This document shows, piece by piece, positions 8,162-17,605 of a stretch of 64,000 nucleotides of DNA. The first letter of the stretch is position 1; every line of letters begins with the position of its first letter. The position numbers and the translations under genes are program-made. The DNA is taken from NCBI RefSeq assembly GCF_019613795.1, contig NZ_CP080429.1, forward strand, positions 1,724,501-1,788,500, in the 5' to 3' direction. This DNA comes from Flavobacterium litorale. GTDB taxonomy: Bacteria; Bacteroidota; Bacteroidia; Flavobacteriales; Flavobacteriaceae. The notes beneath the pieces are model-generated. The model saw nothing but the letters and a program-made list of their open reading frames with translations, did no database searches and was not told the origin of the DNA.

Positions 8162-10387
8162 TCAATTATTAGGAATCCGAGTTACCTTGTCAATACCGTC
8201 TATTTTTTTAATGTTATCCATTAGTTTTTTCAGTATTGTATTGTTTTGTACAATTACAGTTAACTGACCGTTAAAAACACCTGCATCGCCACTGAGTGAA
8301 ATGCTTTGTATGTTTACGTGCATAATGTTGGATACCACTTTTGTAAGGGCATTGGTAAGCCCCAAGGTATCCATCCCTGTAATTTTGATGGTGGCTTTAA
8401 ACTCTTCTTGAGAAGAATCAATCCATTTGGCAGTAATAATACGGTAGGCGTAGTTAGATTGTAACCTAATGGCATTGGGGCAATCTTTTTTATGTACTTT
8501 AATACCCTCGTTTATAGTTATAAACCCGAAAACTTTATCGCCTGGTATTGGGTTGCAACAATTGGATAATTTATAATCGAGCTTATCTTCGTTTTTACCA
8601 AAAACCAGTAAATCGTAGTTACGGCTAATCTCCTCTTTTTGAAGTTGCTCTTGCGGTACGCTAGGGGTACGCTTAATTTTATTTTTAAAGAAGTTTACAA
8701 GGGTATTACTCTTCATCGCAGCAAAATCTTTTAGCTGCTGGTTATCAATAGTACCCACACCTACACGGTAAAAAAGATCGAGGCTTGTTTTGAGTTTAAA
8801 ATAATTAACAAGTTCGTTTACGGTATTCTCGTTAAGTGTAACTTTTAAGTGGCGTAGCTTACGTTTTAGTAGCTCTTTACCTTCTTCGGCAATTTTTTTA
8901 GTACTCTCGTTAAGTACACTTTTAATTTTATTCCGTGCTCTGGATGTAGTAACGTAGTCCAACCAGTTTGGGTTGGGTTTTTGGTTGGCAGATGTAATTA
9001 CTTCCACTTGGTCGCCACTGGCAAGTACATGGTTTAAAGGCTCTAATTTCCCGTTTACGCGTGTACCCCGAGTATGCAAACCAATTTCTGAGTGTATACT
9101 AAAAGCAAAATCCAGTGATGTAGCACCTTTAGGCAACGATTTAATTTCGCCTTTAGGGGTAAACACATAAATTTCTTTGGAATATAAGTTCAACTTAAAA
9201 TCTTCTACAAAATCAACAGCGTTACTGGATGTATTCTCTAGTGCTTCTTTTAGTAGGTTGAGCCATTTTTCCAGTCCATGCTCTCCGTCGCTACCCTGTT
9301 TGTATTTGTAGTGTGCTGCATAGCCTTTCTCGGCTATTTCGTCCATACGTTCACTACGTACCTGTATTTCTACCCAGCGTCCTTTAGGTCCCATAACAGT
9401 TATGTGGAGTGCCTCATACCCTGTAGATTTTGGCGATGATATCCAGTCGCGCAATCGGCTAGGGCTAGGGCGGTAGTGGTCGGTAACGATAGAGTATATT
9501 TTCCAAGCAAGAAACTTTTCTTCCTGTTGGTTGGCTTTGTATATAATGCGGAGTGCAAATTTATCGTAAACCTCATCAAACGTAACCCCTTGGTTGAGCA
9601 TTTTACGCCGTATGGAGTATATGGATTTTGGACGCCCTTTTATTACATACTCTATATTCTCACTATCAAGAGATTGTTTTAATACTTCCGATATCGATTC
9701 GATATAAGCATCTTGCTCCTCTTTGCTCTCCTTCATTTTGCTCAATATACTGTTGTATACGGCAGGTTCAGTATATTTAAGCCCTAGGTCTTCAAGTTGG
9801 TTTTTTATGTTGTATAATCCTAGCCTATGCGCTAAAGGGGCATAAATGTATAATGTTTCTGATGCTATTTTGGCTTGCTTATAATCTACCATAGCCTCCA
9901 TAGTTTGCATGTTGTGCAACCTATCGGCTATTTTAATGAGTATTACCCGAACATCATCATTTAATGTGAGTAGCATTTTGCGAAAGTTTTCCGCCTGCAT
10001 GGATATTTCTTGATCGGTTTTTACCTTAGCAATTTTAGTTAATCCCTCTACAATTTGTGCTACTTTGGGGTTAAATAAGTCTTCTATTTCCTCAACGGTA
10101 ATATCAGTATCTTCTACTACATCATGGAGCAGGGCGGAAGCAATAGAGGTTGCACCCAGTCCAATTTCTGACGCTACAATTTTTGCCACAGCAATAGGGT
10201 GAAAGATGTAGGCTTCTCCCGATTTCCTGCGCTGGTCTTTGTGTGCTTCTACAGCAACATCAAAAGCTTTTCGGATTAGCTTTTTGTCGTCGATACTAAG
10301 TGTTTGGTAACTAATGCGGAGAAGCTCCTTATATTCTTTGGCTATTGCCTTATTTTCTTGCTCAATATCTATTGTTGTCATACTCAT
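8162..10387 (-). CDS. rel: Bifunctional (p)ppGpp synthetase/hydrolase (Rel/SpoT type)
   Basis: A 741-residue stringent-response enzyme that makes and degrades (p)ppGpp. The N-terminal HD hydrolase domain (about 45-155) retains FHPIAVAKI and LLHDVVEDTD, so hydrolysis should be active. The synthetase domain (about 240-350) retains RPKSIYSIRRKM, GYEALHITV and VEIQVRSERMDEIAEKG. A TGS domain (about 400-460, EIYVFTPKGEIKSLPKGATS) follows, then a conserved Cys segment (LSNCCNPIPGDKVFGF) and a C-terminal ACT domain (about 660-735). Length is typical for Bacteroidota Rel. The ATG at 10387 has a second in-frame ATG two codons on. The genes on both sides are transcribed the same way, separated by gaps of about 110-130 bp. 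Confidence 0.96.
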   Translation of the reverse strand: MSMTTIDIEQENKAIAKEYKELLRISYQTLSIDDKKLIRKAFDVAVEAHKDQRRKSGEAYIFHPIAVAKIVASEIGLGATSIASALLHDVVEDTDITVEEIEDLFNPKVAQIVEGLTKIAKVKTDQEISMQAENFRKMLLTLNDDVRVILIKIADRLHNMQTMEAMVDYKQAKIASETLYIYAPLAHRLGLYNIKNQLEDLGLKYTEPAVYNSILSKMKESKEEQDAYIESISEVLKQSLDSENIEYVIKGRPKSIYSIRRKMLNQGVTFDEVYDKFALRIIYKANQQEEKFLAWKIYSIVTDHYRPSPSRLRDWISSPKSTGYEALHITVMGPKGRWVEIQVRSERMDEIAEKGYAAHYKYKQGSDGEHGLEKWLNLLKEALENTSSNAVDFVEDFKLNLYSKEIYVFTPKGEIKSLPKGATSLDFAFSIHSEIGLHTRGTRVNGKLEPLNHVLASGDQVEVITSANQKPNPNWLDYVTTSRARNKIKSVLNESTKKIAEEGKELLKRKLRHLKVTLNENTVNELVNYFKLKTSLDLFYRVGVGTIDNQQLKDFAAMKSNTLVNFFKNKIKRTPSVPQEQLQKEEISRNYDLLVFGKNEDKLDYKLSNCCNPIPGDKVFGFITINEGIKVHKKDCPNAIRLQSNYAYRIITAKWIDSSQEEFKATIKITGMDTLGLTNALTKVVSNIMHVNIQSISLSGDAGVFNGQLTVIVQNNTILKKLMDNIKKIDGIDKVTRIPNN

Positions 10388-10498
10388 AGTTCAATAGTCT
10401 AAAATTAGGCAAATGATTTGTGATTAACAACAACTGAGTAGTTATTATAAACAAATAATAGCTATTAGAAATGCTAGAGTACTATTGGAGAGGTTATG

Positions 10499-11287
10499 TT
10501 AAAAACCGCGTTGTCGTTTCGCTTCAAAAATAAGTATTGCTGCTGCTACCGACACATTCATAGAGTCGATTTCGCCCTGCATCGGGATTATTATGTTCTG
10601 TTTGGCAGCCTCGCGCCATTCCTGTGTTAACCCTGTAGCTTCTGTGCCAACTACTAAGGCAGTAGGAGTAGTATAATCTTCAACATGGTAAGGGTTTGCA
10701 TTTTGTAGTGTGGCGCAGTACATAGCGATGTTATTACTATTTAAATAGGCTATTACTTCTGCTGTGGTACCTGTAGCTATGGCATTGGTAAACAAACAGC
10801 CTACACTAGAGCGTATTATATTGGGGTTGTATAAATCGGTTTTTGGGTTGGCAATAATAACGGCATCAACACCTGCAGCATCGGCAGTACGTAATAATGC
10901 GCCAATATTACCTGGTTTTTCGGGTGCTTCGGCTACAACAACAAGTGGATTTTTTCCTAATTCTAAGCTTTCCAAGCTAAGTGTCTTGGACTGTGCTACT
11001 GCAATAACACCTTCGGTAGTATCGCGGTAGGCTAGCTTTTGGTATACTTCTCTTGATATTTCGATGTACGTTGCATTGCGTCCGCCTAATCGTGTTACTT
11101 CGTTCTCAGTAATTAACTCAGGTACAAAAAGTACAGTTTCTATACCATACCCACCTTTGTTGGCAAGCATAATTTCGCGTTGCCCTTCTATTAAAAACGT
11201 ACCCGATTGTTTGCGTGCTTTGGCTTTTTCTTGTAGCTGTACGAGTTGCTTTATATAGGGGTTTTGTATGCTTGTAATTTGTTTCAT
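10499..11287 (-). CDS. TrmH/SpoU-family RNA 2'-O-methyltransferase
   Basis: A 262-residue SPOUT-fold enzyme that uses S-adenosylmethionine to methylate ribose in rRNA or tRNA. The N-terminal substrate-binding domain (ITSIQNPYIKQLVQLQEK..., FLIEGQREI) precedes the catalytic domain, which shows the three SpoU motifs: NIGALLRTADAAG, VVGTEATGL and IPMQGEIDSMNVSVAAAILI. The ATG at 11287 is chosen; the longer in-frame TTG/ATG-like extension upstream is short and unlike the family. A TAACTTTG box lies 22 bp upstream. It overlaps no other gene, and the exact target nucleotide cannot be read from the sequence. Confidence 0.9.
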   Translation of the reverse strand: MKQITSIQNPYIKQLVQLQEKAKARKQSGTFLIEGQREIMLANKGGYGIETVLFVPELITENEVTRLGGRNATYIEISREVYQKLAYRDTTEGVIAVAQSKTLSLESLELGKNPLVVVAEAPEKPGNIGALLRTADAAGVDAVIIANPKTDLYNPNIIRSSVGCLFTNAIATGTTAEVIAYLNSNNIAMYCATLQNANPYHVEDYTTPTALVVGTEATGLTQEWREAAKQNIIIPMQGEIDSMNVSVAAAILIFEAKRQRGF

Positions 11288-11308
11288 GCCTAGCTTTTTT
11301 AAGGGTAG

Positions 11309-11316
11309 CAAAGTTA
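11309..11316 (-). promoter_or_regulatory. Possible -7 box for the SpoU methyltransferase gene
   Basis: The minus strand reads TAACTTTG, matching TAnnTTTG, 22 bp before the ATG at 11287. It lies in the narrow gap after the DUF58 stop, so the methyltransferase could have its own promoter or be read from the operon upstream. Confidence 0.35.
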
Positions 11317-11324
11317 GCTACAAA

Positions 11325-12656
11325 TTATAATGCCCCTCTTGCTTTAATTTCGAGATATTTATTAATGCTATCAATAGTTAAATTTTCGGGTTTTGTTAGT
11401 ACCGAATAAATACCATATTTCATTAATTCGTTTACAATAAGTCTTTTTTCAAAGGCAAACTTTTCGGCAATTACTTTATCGTACACTTCCTGTACGTTTG
11501 TTGCACTTTTGTTTATAAGCGAGTCGAGTTCTGTATTCTCAAAAAATATAACAACTAACAAGTGGTTTTTTGCAATACCTTTTAGGTAGGGTAGTTGGCG
11601 GTTAAGCCCATCTAACGTTTCAAAATTAGTGTATAGCAGTATAAGACTACGCTGTGTTATATTTTTTTTAATGTCAGCATATAATCGACTGTAGTCACTT
11701 TCAAAAAAATCGGTTTTAATGTTGTATAAACTTTCCAGTATACGCTGCATTTGTGAAGTACGACGCTCGGAAGCTACCCGATTTTCTACACGCTTGGAGA
11801 AAGCAAACATACCTGCCTTGTCTTGCTTTTTTAAAATTACGTTGCTAAGTACCAACGTAGCGTTAATAGCGTAATCCAAAAGGCTCAATCCTTCAAAAGG
11901 CATTTTCATAACACGCCCTTTATCTATAGCCATATATACATTTTGCGACCTTTCGTCCTGAAACTGGTTTACCATTAATTGGTTTCTCTTGGCTGTGGCT
12001 TTCCAGTTTATGGTACGAATATCGTCGCCCGATACATACTCTTTTATTTGCTCAAACTCCATAGTATGCCCTAGCTTTCGTATCTTTTTTAAACCGTATT
12101 GTGATAGTTGATTTGAAAATGCGATGAGGTCGTATTTACGGAGTTGTATATACGATGGGTAATTAGGCACCATTTGCCCTTCGCCAAAAGTAAAGCGACG
12201 TGATACTAGCTGTAAAGGCGAGCGTACGTAAATGTTAAGTCTACCAAAGTAATATTCGCCACGTTCTAGAGGGCGTAATTTATATTCAAAACTTTTAGTA
12301 CCGCCTGCTTTTACTTTTCGTGAGATACTAAAATTGCGTACCTGAAATTGTATTGGTATTTCGTCAATAACTTTTGCAGTTACAGCAAACGAATACCCAC
12401 TTTGCATTTTTATGGTAACGCTATTATCATCACCATTAGAAAATTTTTCTACAGTTTCTCGCTCTGCTTCAAAACGTTGGTTGGTAGCAAAAAGAAGCAA
12501 AATATCGATAACTAAAAATGCTAACAGTATATACACCAATAACCACGTGGCATTGTACAGCACTGGCAAAAAATAGGCTGCTATAAAACAGGCTACGATA
12601 CCCGAAACGAGGTAGAAAAAGAAATTATTGAGATATAGGCGTTTAAAAAATTTCAT
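11325..12656 (-). CDS. DUF58 domain-containing protein (membrane-anchored)
   Basis: 443 residues. Two hydrophobic helices lie near the N-terminus (about 12-32 and 36-56, FFFYLVSGIVACFIAAYFLP... and WLLVYILLAFLVIDILLLF), followed by a beta-rich segment and the DUF58 signature at about 205-245 (EYVSGDDIRTINWKATAKRN). The C-terminal half resembles a von Willebrand factor A-like fold (VYMAIDKGRVM...), with the metal site weakly kept. DUF58 proteins are regularly encoded beside MoxR ATPases. Its start codon overlaps the MoxR stop codon (TAATG), so the two are translationally coupled. It is the last gene of the six-gene operon. The function of the pair is not established; MoxR is thought to act as a chaperone on VWA-type partners. 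Confidence 0.88.
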   Translation of the reverse strand: MKFFKRLYLNNFFFYLVSGIVACFIAAYFLPVLYNATWLLVYILLAFLVIDILLLFATNQRFEAERETVEKFSNGDDNSVTIKMQSGYSFAVTAKVIDEIPIQFQVRNFSISRKVKAGGTKSFEYKLRPLERGEYYFGRLNIYVRSPLQLVSRRFTFGEGQMVPNYPSYIQLRKYDLIAFSNQLSQYGLKKIRKLGHTMEFEQIKEYVSGDDIRTINWKATAKRNQLMVNQFQDERSQNVYMAIDKGRVMKMPFEGLSLLDYAINATLVLSNVILKKQDKAGMFAFSKRVENRVASERRTSQMQRILESLYNIKTDFFESDYSRLYADIKKNITQRSLILLYTNFETLDGLNRQLPYLKGIAKNHLLVVIFFENTELDSLINKSATNVQEVYDKVIAEKFAFEKRLIVNELMKYGIYSVLTKPENLTIDSINKYLEIKARGAL

Positions 12657-13738
12657 TAACGGGGTATTTCTACGCTATCAATTATTTGTGTTATTATTTC
12701 GGGGCTTGTTAAGCCTTCCATTTCGCGTTCTGGCGCTACTACTACGCGGTGTTGTAATACGGGTATTGCCGAGTCCTTAATATCTTCGGGCGTTACAAAA
12801 TCTCTGCCCCTAAGTGCTGCATATCCCTTTGCCGCATTTAGTATTGCAATAGAGGCACGTGGCGATGCGCCTAGATATAAAAAGCCATTTTCGCGCGTGT
12901 TACTTACAATTTTGGCAATATATTCTATAAGTTGTGGCTCTACAACAATTTGTTTTACCAACTCTTGGTACTTAATTATATTTTGCTGCGATAGTATTTC
13001 TTTTATGTTTTGTAGCTTACCCTTGTTTTGCAGCGCGTTTTCGCGCTGTAGTATGGTAATCTCTTCATCGAGGTTAGGGTAGTCGATAGTAATTTTAAAC
13101 AAAAAACGGTCGAGTTGCGCCTCAGGTAAACGATAGGTTCCTTCTTGCTCAATAGGGTTTTGTGTGGCAATGGTTAAAAAAGGAGCTTCCATTTTGTAGG
13201 TTTCTCCTTCTACCGTTATTTGGCGTTCTTCCATTACCTCAAATAGTGCAGCCTGCGTTTTGGCTGGGGCACGGTTAATTTCGTCAATTAATATGAAATT
13301 GGAGAATATAGGTCCTTTTTTGAAATCGAAAGTAGATTTTGATAAATCGAATACCGATGTACCCAATATGTCCGACGGCATAAGGTCGGGTGTAAACTGT
13401 ATTCGGCTAAAATCTAACGATAAGGTTTTTGCCAGCAATTTTGCTGTAATTGTTTTGGCTACACCGGGTACCCCTTCGAGCAATACATGACCGTTGGCGA
13501 GTATGGCTACCAAAAGTTGATCGATCATTTTATGCTGCCCTACAATTACCGAGCTTATTTCGGCTCTAATAGCAGTAATACCTTGTTTTAACTCCTCTAA
13601 ATCCAGTCGCGACTGGAAGTTAATGTTATCATTTTCCTGCTCTGTAGTTACATCACTTGCTGTGTGGTTTGCTATAGGGGCTTGCTGTTGCTCTTCGGGC
13701 ATATTGCCTTCTGGATTTGTATTTTCAAAATCTGTCAT
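12656..13738 (-). CDS. MoxR-family AAA+ ATPase
   Basis: A 360-residue cytoplasmic AAA+ ATPase of the MoxR group. Residues 1-40 are an acidic, low-complexity N-terminal extension. Walker A is GVPGVAKT (89-96), Walker B is ILIDE (149-153), followed by the sensor region ATQNPIEQEGTYRLPEAQLDRF with the arginine-finger segment, and a C-terminal lid (GASPRASIAILNAAKGYA). The start overlaps the DUF4350 stop (ATGA) and the stop overlaps the DUF58 start, so it is translationally coupled on both sides. MoxR ATPases are believed to remodel or insert cofactors into VWA-type partners, here probably the DUF58 product. Confidence 0.94.
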   Translation of the reverse strand: MTDFENTNPEGNMPEEQQQAPIANHTASDVTTEQENDNINFQSRLDLEELKQGITAIRAEISSVIVGQHKMIDQLLVAILANGHVLLEGVPGVAKTITAKLLAKTLSLDFSRIQFTPDLMPSDILGTSVFDLSKSTFDFKKGPIFSNFILIDEINRAPAKTQAALFEVMEERQITVEGETYKMEAPFLTIATQNPIEQEGTYRLPEAQLDRFLFKITIDYPNLDEEITILQRENALQNKGKLQNIKEILSQQNIIKYQELVKQIVVEPQLIEYIAKIVSNTRENGFLYLGASPRASIAILNAAKGYAALRGRDFVTPEDIKDSAIPVLQHRVVVAPEREMEGLTSPEIITQIIDSVEIPR

Positions 13739-14928
13739 AATCCTATTTTTTCAATGGCTTTATTAATAGCTATTACATCGGCATCGGTGCTCTCAAACTG
13801 GTGCCTGTGTTTTTTTATTAAATGTACTGCTTTTTGTATATCCGTAATGGGTTTGCCTGTTTTTAGCTGTAATTTTTCGATAAATGCATCATCTAACGTG
13901 TGTGTATCGATAAGATAATCGTTACGTATTTTTTCGAGGAGGTAAATAATTTTCTTTTCTATTATGGTGTGGTGGTTACCCTCCTGATAATATAAGTTAC
14001 CTATGGTTTTGGCAAAATCGATAGTTGTGTTTTTAACAGGCGGAATTTCGGGAATTATACGTTGCCTACGCTTTGCATTGAAAATTATAAAAATTAAGAT
14101 GGCTATTAGCCCTATATAGAAAGCGGACTTAAACCCTGGTTGCTCCAGCATGTAGCGCAATTTTGAGCCTGAAACACGACTGTTATAAATACTACCTGTA
14201 CTCCAGTACACATCTTGTTGTGGTACATACCCGAGTATACCCTCAGCATATTGATGATAGTTGTTTTTTAGCAGATAAAAATTGGTGAAAGCTGCGGGTT
14301 GGGTGTGCAGTAAAAACTTGCCTTTACCAAAGGGTACGCTAATAAAATTGGTTTGTGTTTTGTTGGTGTAGCTTTGGTAACCCAATACAGTGGTAGTAAG
14401 TGTATCGATACTCTTAAAATAATCAAGACCAGCGCCTTCGTTAAAAAAGTGTTTTTTAGGTGTACCTACTGGCGTATCTAAGTATACTGCTATCGAATCT
14501 TTTATATAATAACCCCTATCAGTAACTACGTTAAGCGTATCGAGCAACACGTTTGGAAACGTTTTCATGCTCATTAGTACGGTATTGCCGTGCTCTGCAA
14601 AATAGAGCAGTTCATTTACCGATTCTCTGTCAAGTTCATTTTTTTCGCTAATATTTATAAGTGTCCCGTTAGCGTTGTATTTTTTTGTTTCATAATCGTA
14701 AGTAGCGTCAAAAAACTCATAGGGTGTAATGTTAAACCGCTCTACTTTTTGGTTCTTAAAAAGTCCGTCAATTTCATTATCTAATACGTACAATCCTAAC
14801 GGAATTTTATCTTTAGTGTTATAAGTAGGCTCCCAGTTTATAGGTTTGGGTTTATTGGCATCTATGGTTATAATTATCCCTAGTGTAATTACAAGTAGTA
14901 CGATATAAATGGTGAGTTGCTTATTCAT
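13735..14928 (-). CDS. DUF4350 domain-containing membrane protein
   Basis: 397 residues. It has an N-terminal membrane anchor (about 5-22), a large extracytoplasmic region resembling DUF4350 (about 35-245, including IPLGLYVLDNEIDGLFK and a glutamine amidotransferase-like HGNTVLMSMK strand), a second membrane segment (about 268-287, AFYIGLIAILIFIIFNA) and a cytoplasmic helical tail of about 110 residues. It overlaps the MoxR start by 4 bp and lies 3 bp after the preceding gene's stop. DUF4350 proteins recur beside MoxR and DUF58 genes. No catalytic residues could be recognised. The topology (domain outside, helical tail inside) suggests it passes a signal or force across the membrane to the MoxR/DUF58 pair. 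Confidence 0.8.
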   Translation of the reverse strand: MNKQLTIYIVLLVITLGIIITIDANKPKPINWEPTYNTKDKIPLGLYVLDNEIDGLFKNQKVERFNITPYEFFDATYDYETKKYNANGTLINISEKNELDRESVNELLYFAEHGNTVLMSMKTFPNVLLDTLNVVTDRGYYIKDSIAVYLDTPVGTPKKHFFNEGAGLDYFKSIDTLTTTVLGYQSYTNKTQTNFISVPFGKGKFLLHTQPAAFTNFYLLKNNYHQYAEGILGYVPQQDVYWSTGSIYNSRVSGSKLRYMLEQPGFKSAFYIGLIAILIFIIFNAKRRQRIIPEIPPVKNTTIDFAKTIGNLYYQEGNHHTIIEKKIIYLLEKIRNDYLIDTHTLDDAFIEKLQLKTGKPITDIQKAVHLIKKHRHQFESTDADVIAINKAIEKIGL

Positions 14929-14931
14929 CTT

Positions 14932-15687
14932 TTATAACGTATTTAAGGTTTCGCGAAACACTTTTCGCACTTTTGTAAAAGCATTTTCGTTGATTGGAAA
15001 TTCGCCATACCAGCTATAATCGTATACATACGATAAGTACTGGAATTTTTCTCGTAAATCGGTATTTTTTATTTCGTAAGCATATTCAGAGTTTGTTTTA
15101 TCGTAATGCCATTCGATGATTTCTCTTTCAGATAATCTTTTTAATAGCCATAAATAATAGTAGCGTATGGCGAGCCTATAATCTTCGTTGCCAATTGTGG
15201 TTTCTATTAACGACGGGAAGTCCATTTCGTGTATATCTTCGCCATCAATATCTTGCACTATTATTTTCTTTGCAGATTTTCCGAATATCCATCCGCCTCC
15301 TTCATTCAATACAGCACGTGCTATCATGTATACTGCAAATAATACAATGGCACCTGCTATAAAATAAGTAAGGAAAGTGCCTATTCCTGAACTTTCCGAT
15401 TTTTCTCCTGTTTTAAATAAACTATCAAAAAATTCTGCTACAGATTCCCAAAATCGATCCCAATCATTTTTCGCTTTTGTTTTAGGCTCGTACTGGAAAG
15501 CATCATCAGTATAATTATTTTTAAAACCTTCTGTAAAAGTATATTCAGTTGTAACCAAAGTACTGTCTTGCGCTACCGTAATTACCTCTTTTTTTTCTGT
15601 AGCAATAGTATCTTGTACAGTAGGGGTAGCATAAAGCACTGGCATTGCCAAATGTAGCAGATATATAAGTATTTTATTCAAGGTCAT
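14932..15687 (-). CDS. DUF4129-like membrane protein
   Basis: 251 residues from an ATG at 15687; a TTG at 15693 would add two residues. A signal-peptide-like N-terminus is followed by a mostly polar region, one membrane helix (about 107-127, TFLTYFIAGAIVLFAVYMIA), and a cytoplasmic C-terminal domain. That domain (about 155-251, with ETTIGNEDYRLAIRYYYLWL, LSEREIIEWHYDKTNSEYA and FRETLNTL) matches the pattern of DUF4129, which in many bacteria sits in the same transcript as MoxR, DUF58 and DUF4350. The start overlaps the stop of the upstream gene by 14 bp. No function is known. Its position in the operon and the conserved pattern are its only clues. Confidence 0.75.
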   Translation of the reverse strand: MTLNKILIYLLHLAMPVLYATPTVQDTIATEKKEVITVAQDSTLVTTEYTFTEGFKNNYTDDAFQYEPKTKAKNDWDRFWESVAEFFDSLFKTGEKSESSGIGTFLTYFIAGAIVLFAVYMIARAVLNEGGGWIFGKSAKKIIVQDIDGEDIHEMDFPSLIETTIGNEDYRLAIRYYYLWLLKRLSEREIIEWHYDKTNSEYAYEIKNTDLREKFQYLSYVYDYSWYGEFPINENAFTKVRKVFRETLNTL

Positions 15688-16618
15688 TCCCAATTAAGTC
15701 AATATCTGCGTGTAACGAATTGTTTTCATCGGCTTCTCTGGCACTATAATAAATAATACCCTGATTTACCATTATTAGGTTGTTTAGTAAATAGCTTAGT
15801 AGTACCGATAATAGCGTACTAATTAATAGCAATTGTCCTAATGTAGAAGCTGTATCTGTGCTACTACCATCGTATTTATTTGAACTCATCATGGTAAAAG
15901 CTCCTATTATAATATATACTACAACAGATATAATACTTTGTACTGTATATACTATAACATAAAAGATGGTTGTAACGCCTACATGCGTCCAAAAGTTTGA
16001 GAAAACTGCTTTCCAGGCATTTCCCATAGCCTCAAAGTAACTCGAATTGTTATTAAGGTAATCGTAAAAGGCTAATGATATCCAACAGTTTATAAATGCA
16101 AACATTATAATTACTATGGGTATGCCTATAAGTATAACAATAAGTAGTGCCGATAGCGTTAATACTATAGTAGCTATAGGTAAAAACGTAAAAAGTGAGA
16201 AGAGTAGAAATTTTATAATTTTCCACGTATTGCTTTTAAGCCCTTTTAAAATAGCTTTTGTAGTAGTGTTTTTTTTATTTTCCAGTAATTTTAAATAAAC
16301 TACAGGAAAAGCATAGCTTATTGCAGTTATTATTACTATTAATAGTGCTATAATACAACCAATGGTAATAAAGTAGGCAAGGTTATCATCAAAATATTTG
16401 GTGAGTATATTATTGTTGTCTACGCCTTGTACACCACTTGTAAAAATACTTTCAAAGTATATATCGCCTGCAAGGTAAACCAGTACCAATAACACCAGTA
16501 AAATACCTCCTGCTATTTTAATAAAATTGCCAAAATAATCTTTACCCATCATCCTAAAAAACATGAAGGTATCGTTCATAAGGCTATTAAAGTTTCGCTT
16601 TTTATAGAGTTGAAACAT
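15674..16618 (-). CDS. Multi-pass membrane protein of unknown function
   Basis: 314 residues with about six predicted hydrophobic segments: near 33-55, 90-115, 135-165, 165-190, 210-240 and 255-280. The N-terminus MFQLYKKRNFNSLMNDTFMF is short and basic. I do not recognise catalytic motifs. The layout resembles membrane domains found next to SpoIIM and DUF4129 proteins in Bacteroidota, and some distant likeness to the membrane domain of glycerophosphodiester phosphodiesterases is possible. It overlaps the SpoIIM-like gene by 17 bp and the DUF4129-like gene by 14 bp, so it is translated from the same message. It is a candidate partner in a shared membrane complex. Confidence 0.72.
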   Translation of the reverse strand: MFQLYKKRNFNSLMNDTFMFFRMMGKDYFGNFIKIAGGILLVLLVLVYLAGDIYFESIFTSGVQGVDNNNILTKYFDDNLAYFITIGCIIALLIVIITAISYAFPVVYLKLLENKKNTTTKAILKGLKSNTWKIIKFLLFSLFTFLPIATIVLTLSALLIVILIGIPIVIIMFAFINCWISLAFYDYLNNNSSYFEAMGNAWKAVFSNFWTHVGVTTIFYVIVYTVQSIISVVVYIIIGAFTMMSSNKYDGSSTDTASTLGQLLLISTLLSVLLSYLLNNLIMVNQGIIYYSAREADENNSLHADIDLIGNDLE

Positions 16619-17582
16619 TGGCTTTGTTTACTTTTTTATTTACTGCAAACGGATAAATTAAAAAATACCACGATATAAGTGCTAGTGTAAATAGTATAAT
16701 AAAAATATTAAGTGCGCGGGGCATATCGGGCGAGTAGCGTGTAACAAATCCCTCCAGCATGCCTGCTGCAAAGGTAAAAGGCATAGTACTAAGCACTATT
16801 TTTATTCCGTTTTTAAACCCCATTTTAAGCGAACTCATTCGGGAGTACGTTTTCGGAAATAGTATTGATGCTCCTAAAACAAAGCCAGCCGAAGCCTCTA
16901 TCACTATAGCAAAAATTTCCATAGCCCCATGTATCCATATCCCCCTAACACTTTCCCAAAAAACACCTTGTTCGTAAAAAAAGTATTGGAAAGAGCCTAA
17001 CATAATACAGTTTTGTAGTAATATATAGCCCGTACCAAATCCGCCTAATATGCCATAAGCAAACGACATAATGCCTACTCTGAGGTTGTTTAATGTTATG
17101 CCAAAAGCGCTGCCCCAATTACTCCCACTTTTATAAACAGCAACAGGGTTACCATTTTCAATATTCTCCAAAGTCATGTTTACGTAATAGTCGCCCATTA
17201 CCAATCGTACAAAAGAAGCATCGTTTGCAGCCGAAACCACACCAATACCAACAAATAAAAAGAATAATATAAAAGCATATAATACGTAACGCCTGTTTTG
17301 ATATACAATAAGCGGCACTTCGGTTTTAAAAAAATAAACCAGCCTGTTAGTCTCCTCGCGTTTGGTTTTATAAATTTTTTGATACGTTACCGATGCTATA
17401 TGGTTTAGGTAGGTAACCGTCTTGCTTTTAGGGTAGTAGGTTTGTGCATACGAGAGGTCGTTTACCAAATGAATGTAAAGACTTGCTAATTCATCAGGAT
17501 TTTTTTTAGCTTTACCAAAAATAGCCTGCTCAAATTCGAGCCATTTTTCTTTATTTTGTTTTATAAAAGCAACTTCTCTCAT
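16602..17582 (-). CDS. Stage II sporulation protein M (SpoIIM)-like membrane protein
   Basis: 326 residues from an ATG at 17582. The N-terminal 90 residues are cytoplasmic and helical (REVAFIKQNKEKWLEFEQA), followed by about five membrane helices that carry the SpoIIM pattern NNLRVGIMSFAYGILGGFGT and IHGAMEIFAIVIEASAGFV. SpoIIM in Bacillus is a part of the DMP complex that thins peptidoglycan during engulfment. This organism does not sporulate, so the homologue must do something else. In Bacteroidota and Actinobacteria it is commonly linked to RDD and MoxR/DUF58 genes, as here. It is the first gene of the six-gene minus-strand operon. The divergent RDD gene starts 23 bp away. Confidence 0.86.
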   Translation of the reverse strand: MREVAFIKQNKEKWLEFEQAIFGKAKKNPDELASLYIHLVNDLSYAQTYYPKSKTVTYLNHIASVTYQKIYKTKREETNRLVYFFKTEVPLIVYQNRRYVLYAFILFFLFVGIGVVSAANDASFVRLVMGDYYVNMTLENIENGNPVAVYKSGSNWGSAFGITLNNLRVGIMSFAYGILGGFGTGYILLQNCIMLGSFQYFFYEQGVFWESVRGIWIHGAMEIFAIVIEASAGFVLGASILFPKTYSRMSSLKMGFKNGIKIVLSTMPFTFAAGMLEGFVTRYSPDMPRALNIFIILFTLALISWYFLIYPFAVNKKVNKANVSTL

Positions 17583-17605
17583 AGTATAAGGCTAAAATAT
17601 AAAAT

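Noticed and set aside
10439-10464. AT-rich inverted repeat between rel and the methyltransferase
   Set aside because: The stem (TAGTTATTAT/AATAATAGCTA) is weak and has no T-run, so it is not supported as a terminator or operator.
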